Assembly: GCF_019393635.1 (NCBI RefSeq) | Contig: NC_057861.1 | Location: 199,887,014-199,951,013 of the forward strand | Source: Dromiciops gliroides | Taxonomy: Eukaryota; Chordata; Mammalia; Microbiotheria; Microbiotheriidae | DNA: 64,000 nt | Direction: 5' to 3' | Shown: positions 33,761-44,690 of the stretch, one piece after another | Numbering within the stretch: the stretch's first letter is position 1 | How the letters are laid out: every line of letters starts with the position of its first letter | Notes under the pieces: generated by a model | What the model was told of the DNA's origin: nothing | The model's database searches: none | What the model saw: the letters and a program-made list of their open reading frames with translations, nothing else | Program-made: the position numbers and the translations under genes

Positions 33761-36640
33761 ATTGAATTATCTGTCAAATCCCTTTTGCCACTGTGGACCA
33801 AAAGAAGTTCCCTTTCCCCTCTCAAAGTATTTGCATTATAGTCACTGAAAAAATCTCTACATAAACCAATTATAAATTTGTCAAGAAAAATACTGCTTAG
33901 CAGGCACTCTACTCTCCCTCGAGTTTTCTTTTGTGCCCATCCCAACACTCATCAGCCCACTCCAGTTCCAATCAGTCTAATGACTAACAGGTCCAGAAAA
34001 AAGGAACTAAGAAGTTAAGACAAGGGACTAAGGAGAGCGAAGAAGAAAAAAGTTATTCAGGTCACTATAGATCCAGACCATCACCAACCAAAAGGTCCAA
34101 ATAAAACAACAGATCCTGAGTGAGTCTGATGAAGATGGAACTTCAACTGGTCAAATCAATCCCAACCCAAGTCTGATCATTGTAAATGAAAATTACCTAC
34201 ACAGATCTAGACTAAAAGACCATCTCTAACCAACTCAAGCTCAACTCAAACAAACCATCCTCTACTGAGACAAATGGACTAACCTTAACCCAAATATGAT
34301 ACCACAACTCTGACCAGACTTATGGGCAGACCCTAACCTTGACAGGAAACAAGTGAAAACCAATTCTCCTAACAAACGATTAAGTAATTGTGACATAATA
34401 TAGGCACAGAAGAGAATGGTATAATAGATAGGGAAATGAATATGATGTACTGCCCAAAGATCTGTATTCAAATCCCATATCTGACACTTAATAGCTCAAC
34501 AATAAATTCAATTTATACATGTATTAATCACCTATACTCCAAGGCACATAGTTGGCAGTGGGAATACAAAAACAAAACTAAAAATAGGCTATACTGTCAA
34601 GAAGTTTACATTCTACTAGAAAAATGAAATGGACTACAGCATATATGACTATAGGCAAGTCACTTGACTCCTCTGCATTTATGTTGTCTCATCTACAAAA
34701 ATAAGGACTGATGTTCATACAACCCCCCTCAAAGCTTTGAGGGTAAGTCATTTTTTTAAAGTATACTTTTCTCACATAGAAAAAAGAGAAGGCTGTGTAG
34801 TAAAAAGCAACTAACTTTATTCTGAAATAATCTTGTTTTCTCCAATCTCTCAAAAGGAACCAAAGTAAAAATGAGAAAACATTACATAAAAATTTTGTTT
34901 TCTCAATGGCTGGTAGAAGACCCCACCCTCTACAATGCTGACCGTGTCATCCCTTAAAGTCTATTACAATCAGAACAACTATAGCTGCTATTATGTTCTG
35001 CTTGTGAGCACCCTTTCCCCAGAACTCAATTCCTGTGGTAGCCAGAAACTATATCCATGAGAGCCCCATGAGATTCACCACCACCACCCATCCACCCACT
35101 GCTTCCATCAATAATAATAGTCATATCATCAGTTAAAGCAGAAGTTATTGTCAATGTTCTTAGCAACACCCCTGATACTGGCAGGAGCTGACAAGGGTAG
35201 CAGTGTAGGAAAAGTCTAGAGATCCTGAAGGTTCAGATCTCAGTTGTTAAGAGCCTAAGCAAAGAACACAAATTAGTGCTCAACACAGGACAGATAATGA
35301 CAGTTGCTAGGAGGGGCTAAGCTAGGCCAATTAATATACATTTCAAAGTTGCAGAGGAGACACCCGAATACATAGAGGAATTCTCCCCATTACTGTCTTC
35401 TTTTTCCTCTTGCTACTTTCTCTATGATGCCCCCTGTCACTTCTTCCAGATTCAAACCTATCATTTCACTTATGATTCCCTAATGTTAGCTAGGGTATGC
35501 TACCAAAAGAAATAAAAGGAAGCTACTTAGTCAATGCACCCAGATGGAACCCCAAAATCAGCTGAGTTAAAGTGAAAGAACAGGGTATAGGCTACCTATC
35601 ACTCCTGGCCACACCAGGTTGACTAAGCCTACAGCTACCCTAACCCCTTCAAAAATTACTCAACCTATACTTCCTGCTACCCCTTCTCATTCTATATCAC
35701 TTCTACTTAAAATAAATTGATTCAGAGGAAAACATTTGAACAGAGATCTTGGTGTCAACCTTGTGAAGGATCTGAAATTTTTTTCCCTAAGGCACATCTG
35801 ACAGGCACATGCAGCAGTGTGGAGCAATAGGAAAGTGATCAAAGGGACATGAGCCACTTTGACTCAAGAGAAAGCTAACACAAAGGCAGAAACAAAAAAT
35901 TATATCAGGCTGACATGTGAATACAAAATGCAGCCACTGTAAAATCATACATTGCACTAAATCAGTACTTCTCATTGTCCTCTCCCTTCTTACTTGGTCA
36001 TAGAGTTAAGTAACAGTTCTGCCCACCAAAACTCCACTACCTTGAAGCTGTCTTCTAGGGAAGCTAATCTTTTCCACTGATTCATCTCAGATAGTGTAAT
36101 CCTAACTTCAGGAAAAAGGGCAGTGACAAACAGAAACTGAGTAAAGACCCAATACCCCAAAGTGTGTATCATGATAAAAGGATGACAAAATAGAAGTTTA
36201 AAATCACTCCGAAAGTGGAAATCAGGGGGCACCATATAAAACAGCAACATCTAGAATGTTCTGAGGTAACCACCAGATCTCCCAGTTGGTTTAATGAGGG
36301 ATGGAGACGTGTAAGTGTGTTCACCATGCAGCTATAAGTTCCTGTGGTGATGTTCCTAGTCATCAGCCCTGCCGCAGTAGGTAATAACCAATTATTCACC
36401 TACATCTGTATCACTTACACAAAAAGGCCCAGGTGGTAGTGCTGACAGCAAATGGTGTGTGCTGCTGCCTAATAAAAAAAAAACAGTTGCTGAAGACGTT
36501 TGTGTTAACTTTTAATCTCCAGGCTTATACAGAATTCTTTATTCAGAGAAGGATAAGGGGTAATAATCAGATCTCATAATCTGAGGTGCAGAGGAGGGTG
36601 AGTACCTGTGGATGGAGGAAGGAATGATGTCCCATACTAG
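33761..36640. other. Largely unique DNA left of the CpG island
   Basis: Apart from a MIR at 34395-34745, no repeats or coding frames that I recognise; no SINE of the abundant family. Confidence 0.45.
34395..34745 (+). repeat. MIR-type SINE interrupted by an antisense L2-end fragment
   Basis: gatctgtattcaaatcccat, atctgacacttaatagctca, then an L2-like piece (34500-34640), then ggcaagtcacttgactcctc, gcatttatgttgtctcatct. Confidence 0.5.
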
Positions 36641-36849
36641 GACACCCCCCCCACCCAAACTGTGTGCTGACAGGCACTGCAACGCCAGCACCGGAGCCTG
36701 CACAGAGCGAACGTGTAGGAGGTTAGGGTTAGAGGGGAGGGAGAGAGAATAATCTCCATCAGAGTCAACTGTGATGTGAAGTGGGAGAGGAGGGTGGAAG
36801 AGAGGAAGGCTCAGGAGAATGGATAAAACCTAGAAAAAAGGGGCGGAGG

Positions 36850-37030
36850 ACGGAGAAGGGGTGAGGAAGACTGAAGGAGAAAAGAGAGACAAGCCACGAG
36901 GGAAGAAATAAAGAGGAGAAAAAGGAAGAGAGGAAGAGATGGAGAGGAGGAGGGAGAGATGGAGAGGAGGGAGAGGGAGGGGGGAGGGGGAGGGATGGAG
37001 AGGGAGAGGGAGGGGGGAAGGAAGAGGGAG
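36850..37030 (+). repeat. Polypurine (GA/GGGA) tract with G-quadruplex potential
   Basis: About 180 bp of nearly pure purine on the plus strand, including several GGGAGGGGGG-type runs close enough to form G-quadruplexes. It sits just inside the presumed first intron, at the edge of the CpG island. The frames it opens on both strands (Ser/Pro-rich one way, Arg/Glu-rich the other) are artefacts of composition. Confidence 0.8.
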
Positions 37031-37161
37031 CGAAAGGCCCCAGCGGAGATCCTGGAGGCCAGCTGCCCCTCCCCGCGATCCCCACGCCGCCGCTGGGGCT
37101 CAGCCCAGACGCCGGACGGTCCCCGCCCCCAACCCCCCGCCCTAGCCAGATAATAACTTAC

Positions 37162-37450
37162 CTGTTTGCTGGCTGAATCGCTCCTGTTCTCCCCTCTGAC
37201 TGACTCCTCCGGCTCACCGTCTTCCCTTCGGGGAGGAGGCGGGACTTCTTGTCCCGCAGTTGAACGACTTCCGGCGAGAGCAGGACTACCCGATCCGGGA
37301 GGGAAAGCCAGATAGCCAGACCAAGAAAGTAAAACCTGGTGCTGAGCCGGCGAAGCCGACGTCACTGAGAAAATACCGGGTTCCACCTTCTTGTCCTAAG
37401 CGGCCGGCGGCCCAGAACACTGCCCACGATCAGGTCTTCTAGTTCCCGCC
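37162..37450 (-). other. Probable non-coding first exon, candidate ZNF407 exon 1
   Basis: Reading leftwards, the sequence ends at AGCAAACAG/GTAAGTTATT, a near-perfect splice donor (exon end 37162, intron starts 37161). It lies inside the CpG island with ETS motifs immediately upstream (37448-37479). The start at about 37450 is a guess from those motifs. No convincing coding start is linked to the donor, so it is probably 5'UTR. In human, as I recall, the gene after CNDP1 with the same direction is ZNF407, which has a CpG-island promoter head-to-head with LINC00909 and its main coding exon downstream. Position and orientation here fit. Naming it rests on gene order, not on any protein match in the window. 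Confidence 0.5.
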
Positions 37451-37470
37451 GGAAGCCACACAACTTCGGG

Positions 37471-37487
37471 ACCGGAAGTCCCGCCCC
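37471..37487 (+). promoter_or_regulatory. ETS site fused to GC box
   Basis: ACCGGAAGT followed directly by CCCGCCCC: a consensus GABPA/ETS site touching an Sp1-type GC box. Two further ETS cores (37267-37274 and 37448-37456) fall within about 200 bp, the spacing typical of TATA-less bidirectional promoters. Confidence 0.6.
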
Positions 37488-37499
37488 AAGCTAAGAGAA

Positions 37500-38400
37500 G
37501 ACGGCGAGTCAAAGGAATCAATCAGAGGGGGAAGCGAGGAGCTAGAGAAAAGCGTGAGGCCGCAAGTTAAAGTTTTATCTGGCCGGGGCGCGGGAGCCTC
37601 TGAGGGCGAGACTGAGATTGCCCGCTTCAGGCCTCTTAGGAAGATCGCGGGACCGGGGCCGCTGGGCATCCGGGTCCCGGCCAAGGGCGGTTCCCCTCCC
37701 GCTATTTCCCCCTCCTCCGCCCCCCCCCCCGCCCTCGCCGCGGCCCCCCCCCCCCCTCCCGCTCTCTGCTCCCCGTATCCACCTCCAGCCCTGAACACCC
37801 CCTTCCCTGTTGCCCCCGCTGCCCTTTCTGCGTGACCCCTACGGGCGGCCCGTGGACGGTGCCTGAAAAACAATCAAGTCCATGGTCCGCTTCGCAGGAA
37901 CGGCCCCGGTCACGGGCCGGCCCCAGCGCGTTCTCCCTCTGCTCGCTCGCTCGCTCGTTCTCTCGGGTGGGCGCGGCGGACGCTCGCTCAGCGCTCAGTG
38001 CTCGGGGCGGGGTGGCGGCCGAGGACGAGTGACCCGGATGTGTTTGTCCGACGCGCCCGTGAGATCGGGGGCCGCCGCCGGTTTCCCTTCCTCTCGGGCC
38101 CATTCCCCCGGCCTCGGAGCTGTGGCTATCGCCGCCTGCCCCCTCCCCACGCTGGCTCTTCCGGGTCCAGGTTTGAGAAGGGATTTGGTCTTCGGTCTAG
38201 AGACGCCCCTTTCGGACAGCCCCCGGAGGAGGGGGGGACGCTCGTGGGAAGCTCCGTGGGGCACGGTCAGTGACCGTTTCATGTCCCCGGACAGAAAACG
38301 GGCAATTGAAGTGACTGCACCATGCTTTCATGTATTTAAACTTTGCCGATATGAGCTGTGTGAATTTAAACTACGGCAGGGTCCATTAACACGCCCCAGT
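37500..38400 (+). other. Possible 5' end of a divergent plus-strand lncRNA
   Basis: The CpG island extends about 800 bp to the right of the ETS cluster, more than the minus-strand transcript needs. Human has LINC00909 head-to-head with ZNF407 in this spot (recalled). I see no decisive donor; CACG/GTCAGT at about 38266-38271 is one candidate. No coding frame here looks real: the 37882-38415 frame has a low-complexity, CpG-driven composition. Confidence 0.25.
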
Positions 38401-38457
38401 TTCTCATTTTGGTGACGGGGTAGTGGAAGCTCCACAAGTATTCGTGCGCTGATGATC

Positions 38458-38466
38458 CCGGAAGTG
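38458..38466 (+). promoter_or_regulatory. Isolated ETS motif downstream of CpG island
   Basis: CCCGGAAGTGCCGG context just right of the island. A single short motif, so weak evidence of function. Confidence 0.25.
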
Positions 38467-38574
38467 CCGGCTCTGGAGAAGCTGGCCTTTCTAACCCCTC
38501 TTACCTTCCGCCTTTTATTTTTTACTCATCGTGTATGTAGTTTGCTGTGAATATGTTTGTTGTCATGTTGCTTC

Positions 38575-38860
38575 CCCCATTCGATAGTAAGCTCCTTGAG
38601 GGAGCTTTTTGTATTCCCAGCTCTTGGCACAAGGTCTAACTAATTGGGCACTTAATGAGTGTTTTGAGTAAGGAGGAAACTGCCCTAGCTTCCTGAGTAC
38701 CTGGGTGGTTCCCAATCTTGGCTCTGCTATTTAATACCTGGGTGACCTTGGGCAAGCAGCTTAACTTCTCTGGACCTGTGTTCTCATTTAGAAAATGAGA
38801 GGGCGGACCTCTAAGCTCCCTTCAATGAATTCCCGAGAGTGCATGCCCCTGTTTGGAGGA
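38575..38860 (+). repeat. L2 end followed by a MIR-type SINE
   Basis: gatagtaagctccttgaggg, ggcacttaatgagtgttttg, then ggctctgctatttaatacct, gggtgaccttgggcaagcag. Confidence 0.6.
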
Positions 38861-38929
38861 TTAGTCTAGCCAGATGCAAAGAAATTGATCTCTAATAACT
38901 GGTACATAGACCATTCTTTATTGACAAGG

Positions 38930-39340
38930 TCAAAGTGAGGTAGGCACTGCCTTGTTTTGAAAATGGGGAAAACAGGACTCAAGTTATGACTTCCTCACAG
39001 TTACATAGGTAATCAGTCAAATTGCATTTGAACTTGACTCCAAGTCCAACACTTCCACCAGCTGCACTAGGCTAGTGACTAAGTAATGACTAGCCTCCAG
39101 AACGTTTGAAGAGGGAAGAGAATAAGTATTAAACGCCTATCTTTCAGACACTTCACTAACCATTTTACAAAAAATCTCATCTGCCCCTCACAACTATTCC
39201 GCACTGTATACGGTTGAAGAAACAGGCAAAAAGTTGGAGTTGCCTAGGGTCACCCAGCTAGCAAGTATCGGAGGCCTAGATTTGAACCTTGTTCTTTCTG
39301 ATTCCCGGCACAGGGCTCCATCCACTGCACCAACTAACAG
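38930..39340 (-). repeat. Two MIR-type SINEs
   Basis: gtcaaagtgaggtaggcact ... cagttacataggtaatcagt and ttgcctagggtcacccagct ... ggctccatccactgcaccaa. Confidence 0.5.
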
Positions 39341-39357
39341 TCTACTGAGGTGTGCTG

Positions 39358-39480
39358 TTGTTCGGTGGTTTGTTAACTGAGGCAAACAGGATTAAGTGAC
39401 TTGCTAGTGTCTGAGGCCAGGTTTGAACTCAGGAAGGTGAGTCTTCCAGGCTACAGACCTAGTATTCTATCCATTTCAAC
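39358..39480 (-). mobile_element. MAR1-like SINE fragment
   Basis: aactgaggcaaacaggatta, agtgacttgctagtgtctga, gtttgaactcaggaaggtga. Confidence 0.5.
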
Positions 39481-39861
39481 TCCTACATGTCCCTACTCTT
39501 TAGTATTGCATTGCTTGTCAAACCAATGGAAATCACAGTCTCAGTTCCACAGCAGAACAAATGTTGTCAGAAAATGCAGCATTATGAAAATATATAATAC
39601 ATATATATATATATTTACTCGATATCTAAGTCAATTGACCTTTTTTATCCTCTTTCCTCATAACAATACTTTCTTTTCTTGAAAATGGGATGGAGTATGA
39701 CTTTTCCTCTGCTGCCCTTCCTGGTTTCAACTCCTTAGAATGAGATGACCCAAGATAAACTCATCATTTCTAATCTCGTCACCGTGCTGTCAATTCTGGC
39801 CTTGATGGGCACCACTTCATTCTAATGGCAAGGTGGGGTATCAAAGTCCTCCCTATGCCTT

Positions 39862-40095
39862 CTTTTAAAGAGGGCAGGAAAGAGACTATTGTTCAGTCCC
39901 AACTCTTCCTGACTCCATTTGATGTTTTTTTAGCAAAGATATTTTACCACTTCGTTCTCCACTTCATTTTATGGGTGAGGAAACTGAGGCAAACAGGGTT
40001 AACTGACTTGCCTAGGGTCACACAGCTTACTAGCTATCTGAAGCCAGATTTGGACTCTTCCTTTTTCCAGGGCTGGCCATCTATCCACTCTAAGC
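39862..40095 (-). mobile_element. MAR1-like SINE
   Basis: ttcagtcccaactcttcctg, ttagcaaagatattttacca, gtgaggaaactgaggcaaac, cttgcctagggtcacacagc. Confidence 0.6.
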
Positions 40096-40144
40096 TCACT
40101 CCATTTTGTATCTGCTGCTTTGAGTTTCAGCTTCACAAAACAAG

Positions 40145-40330
40145 TTAATACTGTTATGATTCTCCACCCCACTTCTTGCCTCTTTTATGTTGCTTCTCCC
40201 CCCCCCCATTAGATTGTAAGCTCCTTGAGGGCAAGAGGCTTTTAAAAATTGTATCCCCTTTGTTTAGCATTGTCTGAGGAACTAGTAAGTACTTAATAAA
40301 TAAATAAATGTCTATTGAAATGAATTGACC
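40145..40330 (+). repeat. L2 3' end
   Basis: ttagattgtaagctccttga, gggcaagaggcttttaaaaa, agtaagtacttaataaataa. Confidence 0.65.
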
Positions 40331-41535
40331 TGGAGCTGAGCCTGATGGTGTTTCAAGGATCCTTCTAAACCCAAGCTATAAGGAAGAACCAGGGATAATA
40401 GTTTGCATAGTAATTATGTAAAGAAGGTCTGACTGAATGTGTTAAAAAAGGAAGACTTGGTTATCTTGGACTGCAGTGATATATTTTTCAACTCTCATCA
40501 CTCACCCAATTTGACACTTAATTATATTCCAGTTCATATTGTTTTCTGTTTCCTGCCTTAGACAACTATACCCAACAAGGTTATAAGCTTTTCAAACAAA
40601 GAGTATGACCGATACTACATTTGTATCCTCTCTCACCAACCTCACTTTCCAGCACCTAGAACTGCATTGGGCAGTTTTGATATTCCACTGTACCACACTG
40701 ACTCCTTGAACATGACCTCTAAGAACTTACAACTCCTAATCAATAAACTGAGAAAGTTTCTAGATGGTCTCTGAGACAACAGCTATAAAACTTTTTTGTT
40801 CGAAAACAAATGACTGAAATTAGAGGTAATTAGAATTGTTACTATAATGAATATTAGAGCAATAGAAAATTAGTTCAAAGGTCACTAATATTTCTATAAA
40901 AATCAGTGGCTTGTAGTACCATGACTCATTTTTATTTTTGATTAGGAAAAATTAGTTTCCTGGTGGAAGTGATGAGAGAAATGTTTAAGATTGGCAAACT
41001 GAAATGTGAATATTTTAAATTTGTTGTGAGCCTTCTGATTTTAGAAAACTTAAAGAGGATGTCAATATTATATATGGAAAATTTATATTGTTCCCCAAGA
41101 ATGACTCTGAACCACGGTTATAAATTAATTTCCAGAGTATAAAAACCTGTAGTTACCCCCTTCCTCAAGAATTCTCAAATTTAACCAAAAAACACATATA
41201 TGGACTCAAACCACTTCTATATAAGTTATAGAATGTTTTCTTTTTTTCCTGCCCTGTATATTCTCTAATGGAAGAAAATAATATAAAGATAGAAATACTC
41301 TGGAGCCATTAAAATGATTTGGGGACTTTATTTCCATTAAAATAATTGAGGTTTTATCGCTAGAGAAAAATGAGATGTTAAGATGATGCTACTGACAAAA
41401 TTTTAGTTTAGTGCTGAGCATAAAGGAATTTTGTTCTTCCTTCTTCCAAACTTTATTTGTCCCTCCCCAATTCCCACAACTCAGACTAGTTAGTGTTATT
41501 AGTTCTGTAGTTAAGTTATATTACAAAATAAGTAA
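40331..41535. other. Unique-looking AT-rich DNA
   Basis: Nothing recognised up to the numt. Confidence 0.4.
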
Positions 41536-41660
41536 GCTATATGTTGAACAACCTTACATTATCATTGGACAACTGGCATCCATCCTATACTTCCTCCTTA
41601 TTCTCATCCTAATACCCCTAGCAGGTTTATTTGAGAATTACTTACTAAAACCTAAATGAA
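41536..41660 (+). pseudogene. Numt: nuclear copy of the mitochondrial cytochrome b 3' end
   Basis: Translation gives [17 protein letters not shown], then [21 protein letters not shown], the C-terminal transmembrane helix and tail of cytochrome b (family pattern VE.P.IIIGQ.AS..YF...L.L.PL.....N). The TGA after KPK at 41657-41659 would be Trp in the mitochondrial code, so the apparent stop reflects nuclear reading of mitochondrial DNA. Sequence to the left is not cytochrome b-like and no tRNA follows on the right, so the insert is only about 120 bp. It is nearly undamaged, suggesting either recent arrival or chance preservation of a short piece. Confidence 0.85.
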
Positions 41661-41754
41661 GACATCCAAGTAACCTAACCACCATTTATAACATTTCTTT
41701 TGTGAAAATGAACCAACTATGTTTTAGAAAACATAGCTAGCCTTTGTATAATAC

Positions 41755-41955
41755 TCTAAAATTTACAAAGAAGTTTATATAAAACTCACTTTATCCTCAA
41801 AATTGCTACTGTTCCTCCCATTTTAGTGATTGGGAATCTGAGGCAAACAGGTTAAATGACTTGTCCATCCATGGTCACACAATTGATAAGTATATGAGAC
41901 TGGACTAATAGTCAAGTGTTCACTGTCCTGTGTACTTCACCACTGAGCTGCCTCC
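41755..41955 (-). repeat. MIR-type SINE
   Basis: cactttatcctcaaaattgc, gggaatctgaggcaaacagg, cttcaccactgagctgcctc. Confidence 0.6.
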
Positions 41956-42144
41956 AACTTCATACAATTTTGAAAGGTTGGGGTTTTTTTGGTACCATAA
42001 AAAATTATGTATCTTAAGTTAACCAAGACTTTTTTTTCCTTGACTACTGACAGATGTGGAATAAGTTACCTTGGGATTTAGTAGATTCCTCATTGTAAGT
42101 TAAATACATAAATATTTTATTAATATATTAAACACATAAAATAA

Positions 42145-42360
42145 CGTTTAAGTAGTGTTTAAGGTTTGTATCATACTTTACAAATATCTAATTTTATCCT
42201 CACAACAACCCTGTGAGGTGGGTGCTATTTTACAGATGAGGAAACTGAGGCAAACAGGATAAATTATTTTCTCAGGTTTACACAGCTAGTGTCTGGGAAC
42301 AGATTTGAACTGAGGCCTGACTTCAGGCCCAGTGCTCCATTCACTGTGCTACCAAGCTAG
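42145..42360 (-). repeat. MIR-type SINE
   Basis: tttatcctcacaacaaccct, ttacagatgaggaaactgag, gtgctccattcactgtgcta. Confidence 0.7.
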
Positions 42361-42387
42361 AAGTACATCTTTGAAAGTTATATGTTG

Positions 42388-42546
42388 CGGGGCAGCTAGG
42401 TGGCGCAATGGATAAAGCACAGGCCCTGGATTCAGGAGGACCTGAATTCAAATTCGACCTCAGACACTTGACACTAGCTGTGTGACCCTGAGCAAGTCAC
42501 TTAACCCTCATTGCCCTGCCAAAAACAAAATAAAATGAACAAAAAT
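42388..42546 (+). mobile_element. WSINE1-type SINE
   Basis: Flanked by GTTATATGTTG (42377-42387) and GTTATGTGTTG (42547-42557). Confidence 0.9.
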
Positions 42547-42599
42547 GTTATGTGTTGAATTTGTTACATGTATGATTTATCACATAAATATATACTTTA

Positions 42600-42755
42600 G
42601 GGGCAGCTAGGTGGCGGAGTGGATAGAGCACTGGTCCTGGATTCAGGAGGACCTGAGTTCAAATGCAGCCTCAGACACTTAACACTTACTAGCTGTGTGA
42701 CCCTGGGCAAGTCACTTAACCCCAATTGCCTCACACACAAATATATATATATGTA
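42600..42755 (+). mobile_element. WSINE1-type SINE
   Basis: Flanked by ATATATACTTTA on both sides; its tail has turned into a CA/TA repeat. Confidence 0.9.
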
Positions 42756-42959
42756 CATATATACTTTAAAGGAAAAGCAAGCTATATTAAACATTTGCAA
42801 TTTCTAGTATAATCTTTCTGTTTTATTAGATATTTGGAAATTTTGTTAAATTCAGAACTTAAGTTTGTATATAACAAATTACGCTTAGGATGAAATTATT
42901 GGTCTACCTAAAAACTGATATGTTGTACTAAAGTCAGATTCTACTGAGATGTATGCTAT

Positions 42960-43205
42960 ACTATACTGAGACATTTGGAGACTGCTGGTGACTCAGTTGA
43001 TCCAGTGCTAAGCCTGGAGTCAGGAGAATCAGAGTTCAGTTCCAGCCACAAACACTTGCTTAGGTATGTGACACACATACCTCTCCTCCCAGCAAGTCAT
43101 TTAGTATCCACCTTGCAGGGTGGTTGTAACTAATGAAATAATATTGGTAAAAAGTGCATAACATGGTGCTAAGCACATGGTAGTCACTACATAAATGCTT
43201 ATTCC
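42960..43205 (+). repeat. MIR-type SINE and L2-like end
   Basis: gctaagcctggagtcaggag, gttcagttccagccacaaac, gtgctaagcacatggtagtc, acataaatgcttattccttt. Confidence 0.55.
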
Positions 43206-43309
43206 TTTCCCATTTACAAATTGTTATATCAGTTGATAATTCTTAAAGTTTGCAAAGAAAAAAGTCACAATATACAACCCACATATGTATCTTAAAACTG
43301 ATTATCTTC

Positions 43310-43540
43310 AAATCCCACCATTCTGGAGAGCAATTTGAAACTGCTCAAAGTGCTATAAAACTGCATACCCTTTAATCCTGCAATCCTACTGCAGGTTTAT
43401 TTCCCAGACATCCCAGAAAAGAGAAGAAGACCTATTTGTACAAAAATATTCATATTAGCTCTTTTTGTGGTGGTTAGGAATTGGCAATCAAAGGAATGCC
43501 CATCAATTGGGGAAAGGCTGTGGTATATGATTGTGATAGA
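43310..43540 (+). mobile_element. L1 ORF2-end/3'UTR fragment
   Basis: Blocks cattctggagagcaatttga, aaactgcataccctttaatc, caaaaatattcatattagct and cccatcaattggggaaaggc follow the intact L1 at 30380-30600 in order. Confidence 0.7.
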
Positions 43541-44690
43541 TATCCTCCTTGACAAGGAGAAAGGCCAACTCTCTGAGACTGGAATGGAGAAGATAGTGGG
43601 AGAGCATGTCTCAATGAGATGAGATACTGAGGGCAAAGGTACGGTTTTCTGCAATAATTTTGGGGGGGAGGGGGTAAAGTATGAATTGAGGTCTTGACTT
43701 GGAAGAGTAAGGGAGAGAGGATACTTTTGGAGTATTGAGGAGAAATGAGGTTTGAAACAGACACTGTGGACAGTAGGATAGCAAATTGATTGGGGAGGAA
43801 TAAAATAATTGCCTTACTTCAGAGAGGACTCAGTTAAGATTAGATAACAAATTGGCAGTGGAAGCAGTCAAAACTCTTGTGATTTCTTCCAGCTCTGTTC
43901 AGACAGATGATAGGTGTAATCTAGAGTTATGGCAAAGCATGATTGGTGGTAGGACAAGATGGAGAGGGATTTGAAGGTAGAGGATCGTATAGAGTTCAGT
44001 TGGTTTATTTACTATGGCTCTTTACTAATACCTCATTTGATCATTAGGATGCAGCCATGTCTAAGTGAAGGAAGGTTAGAAGATGGAAAGAGTGAAAAAG
44101 AAAACAATTTAAGATGAAAGAAAGTTTGTTCACTATGAAGCATGTATTTCAGACAGCACAGTGGAAGGGGAGGGAAGATCTTAAGTGGAAATTTAAGTGG
44201 ATAGGTTTGAGGTGTAACATGGTGTAGAGAAGGAGAGCACTTGTACATCAGAAGCTGGGAGTTCAGAAGCTTGCTGTGGGCTGAGTATAAGGAGGTAGGA
44301 GCATGCTCACAATTAAGGAGCAAGTCCAGTCAGAGTATCAGTATCGGAGAATAGGTCTGTTGAGGGGAACACGAGGTTAGACTGTTAGAGATCCTGACTG
44401 GAGATTCAACCTTCTAATAGCTATCACTATGCTATGTGAGAAGGGGTCTCACTGAAGGAAGGAGCTGACTGAGGTAGGTAGGAAAGCCAGAGGGCAGGAG
44501 TGGATGGAGGAAGAAGGACCTTGTTTACATTGAAGTGGGCTCTGAGGGACAGGAGATGGAAAAGATCTTGATCCTTCGATGTCCTGGCACTGAAGATGGC
44601 CCTGAAACAGGGCAGTTTCCCCAGAGGACAGAATTTCCAGATCTTTTTCAAATAAACTGCTATCTAAACATTGCTCCCCCTTTTTGTTCT
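43541..44690 (-). repeat. GA-rich old repeat, possibly antisense L2
   Basis: No gene. The GA-rich, degenerate text (gagactggaatggagaagat, gagaaatgaggtttgaaaca, agtgaaggaaggttagaaga) looks like an ancient antisense LINE, but I cannot place it firmly. The minus-strand open frames across it are pyrimidine-rich shadows. Confidence 0.35.

Larger units (their letters stand above)
37030..38290. promoter_or_regulatory. CpG island, probable bidirectional promoter
   Basis: About 1.2 kb of GC-rich sequence full of CpG dinucleotides, in sharp contrast to the AT-rich, CpG-poor flanks. It contains ETS-type motifs at 37267-37274 (minus strand), 37448-37456 and 37471-37479, with a GC box directly beside the last (37480-37487), plus further GC boxes near 37245. 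There is no TATA box in a convincing place. This is the usual make-up of a housekeeping, often divergent, promoter. A strong minus-strand splice donor at 37156-37161 shows that a transcript leaves to the left. Long C runs at 37721-37760 and TCGC repeats near 37941 are simple-sequence parts of the island. Open reading frames inside it are by-products of high GC. Confidence 0.85.

Noticed and set aside
1..36640. A ZNF407 coding exon
   Set aside because: No C2H2 finger pattern (C..C...H...H with TGEKP-type linkers) in any frame; the exon must lie left of the window if the locus assignment is right.
36811..38415. Several frames of 90-190 codons in the CpG island (36811-37386 minus, 37439-37873 minus, 37554-37835 plus, 37882-38415 plus)
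   Set aside because: Overlapping frames on both strands, Arg/Ala/Gly/Pro-biased, no recognisable domain; expected from stop-poor GC-rich DNA. I cannot exclude a short upstream ORF.
43541..44690. Possible endogenous retrovirus or gene in the GA-rich block
   Set aside because: No LTR ends, primer-binding site or gag/pol motifs seen; composition suggests an old antisense LINE.
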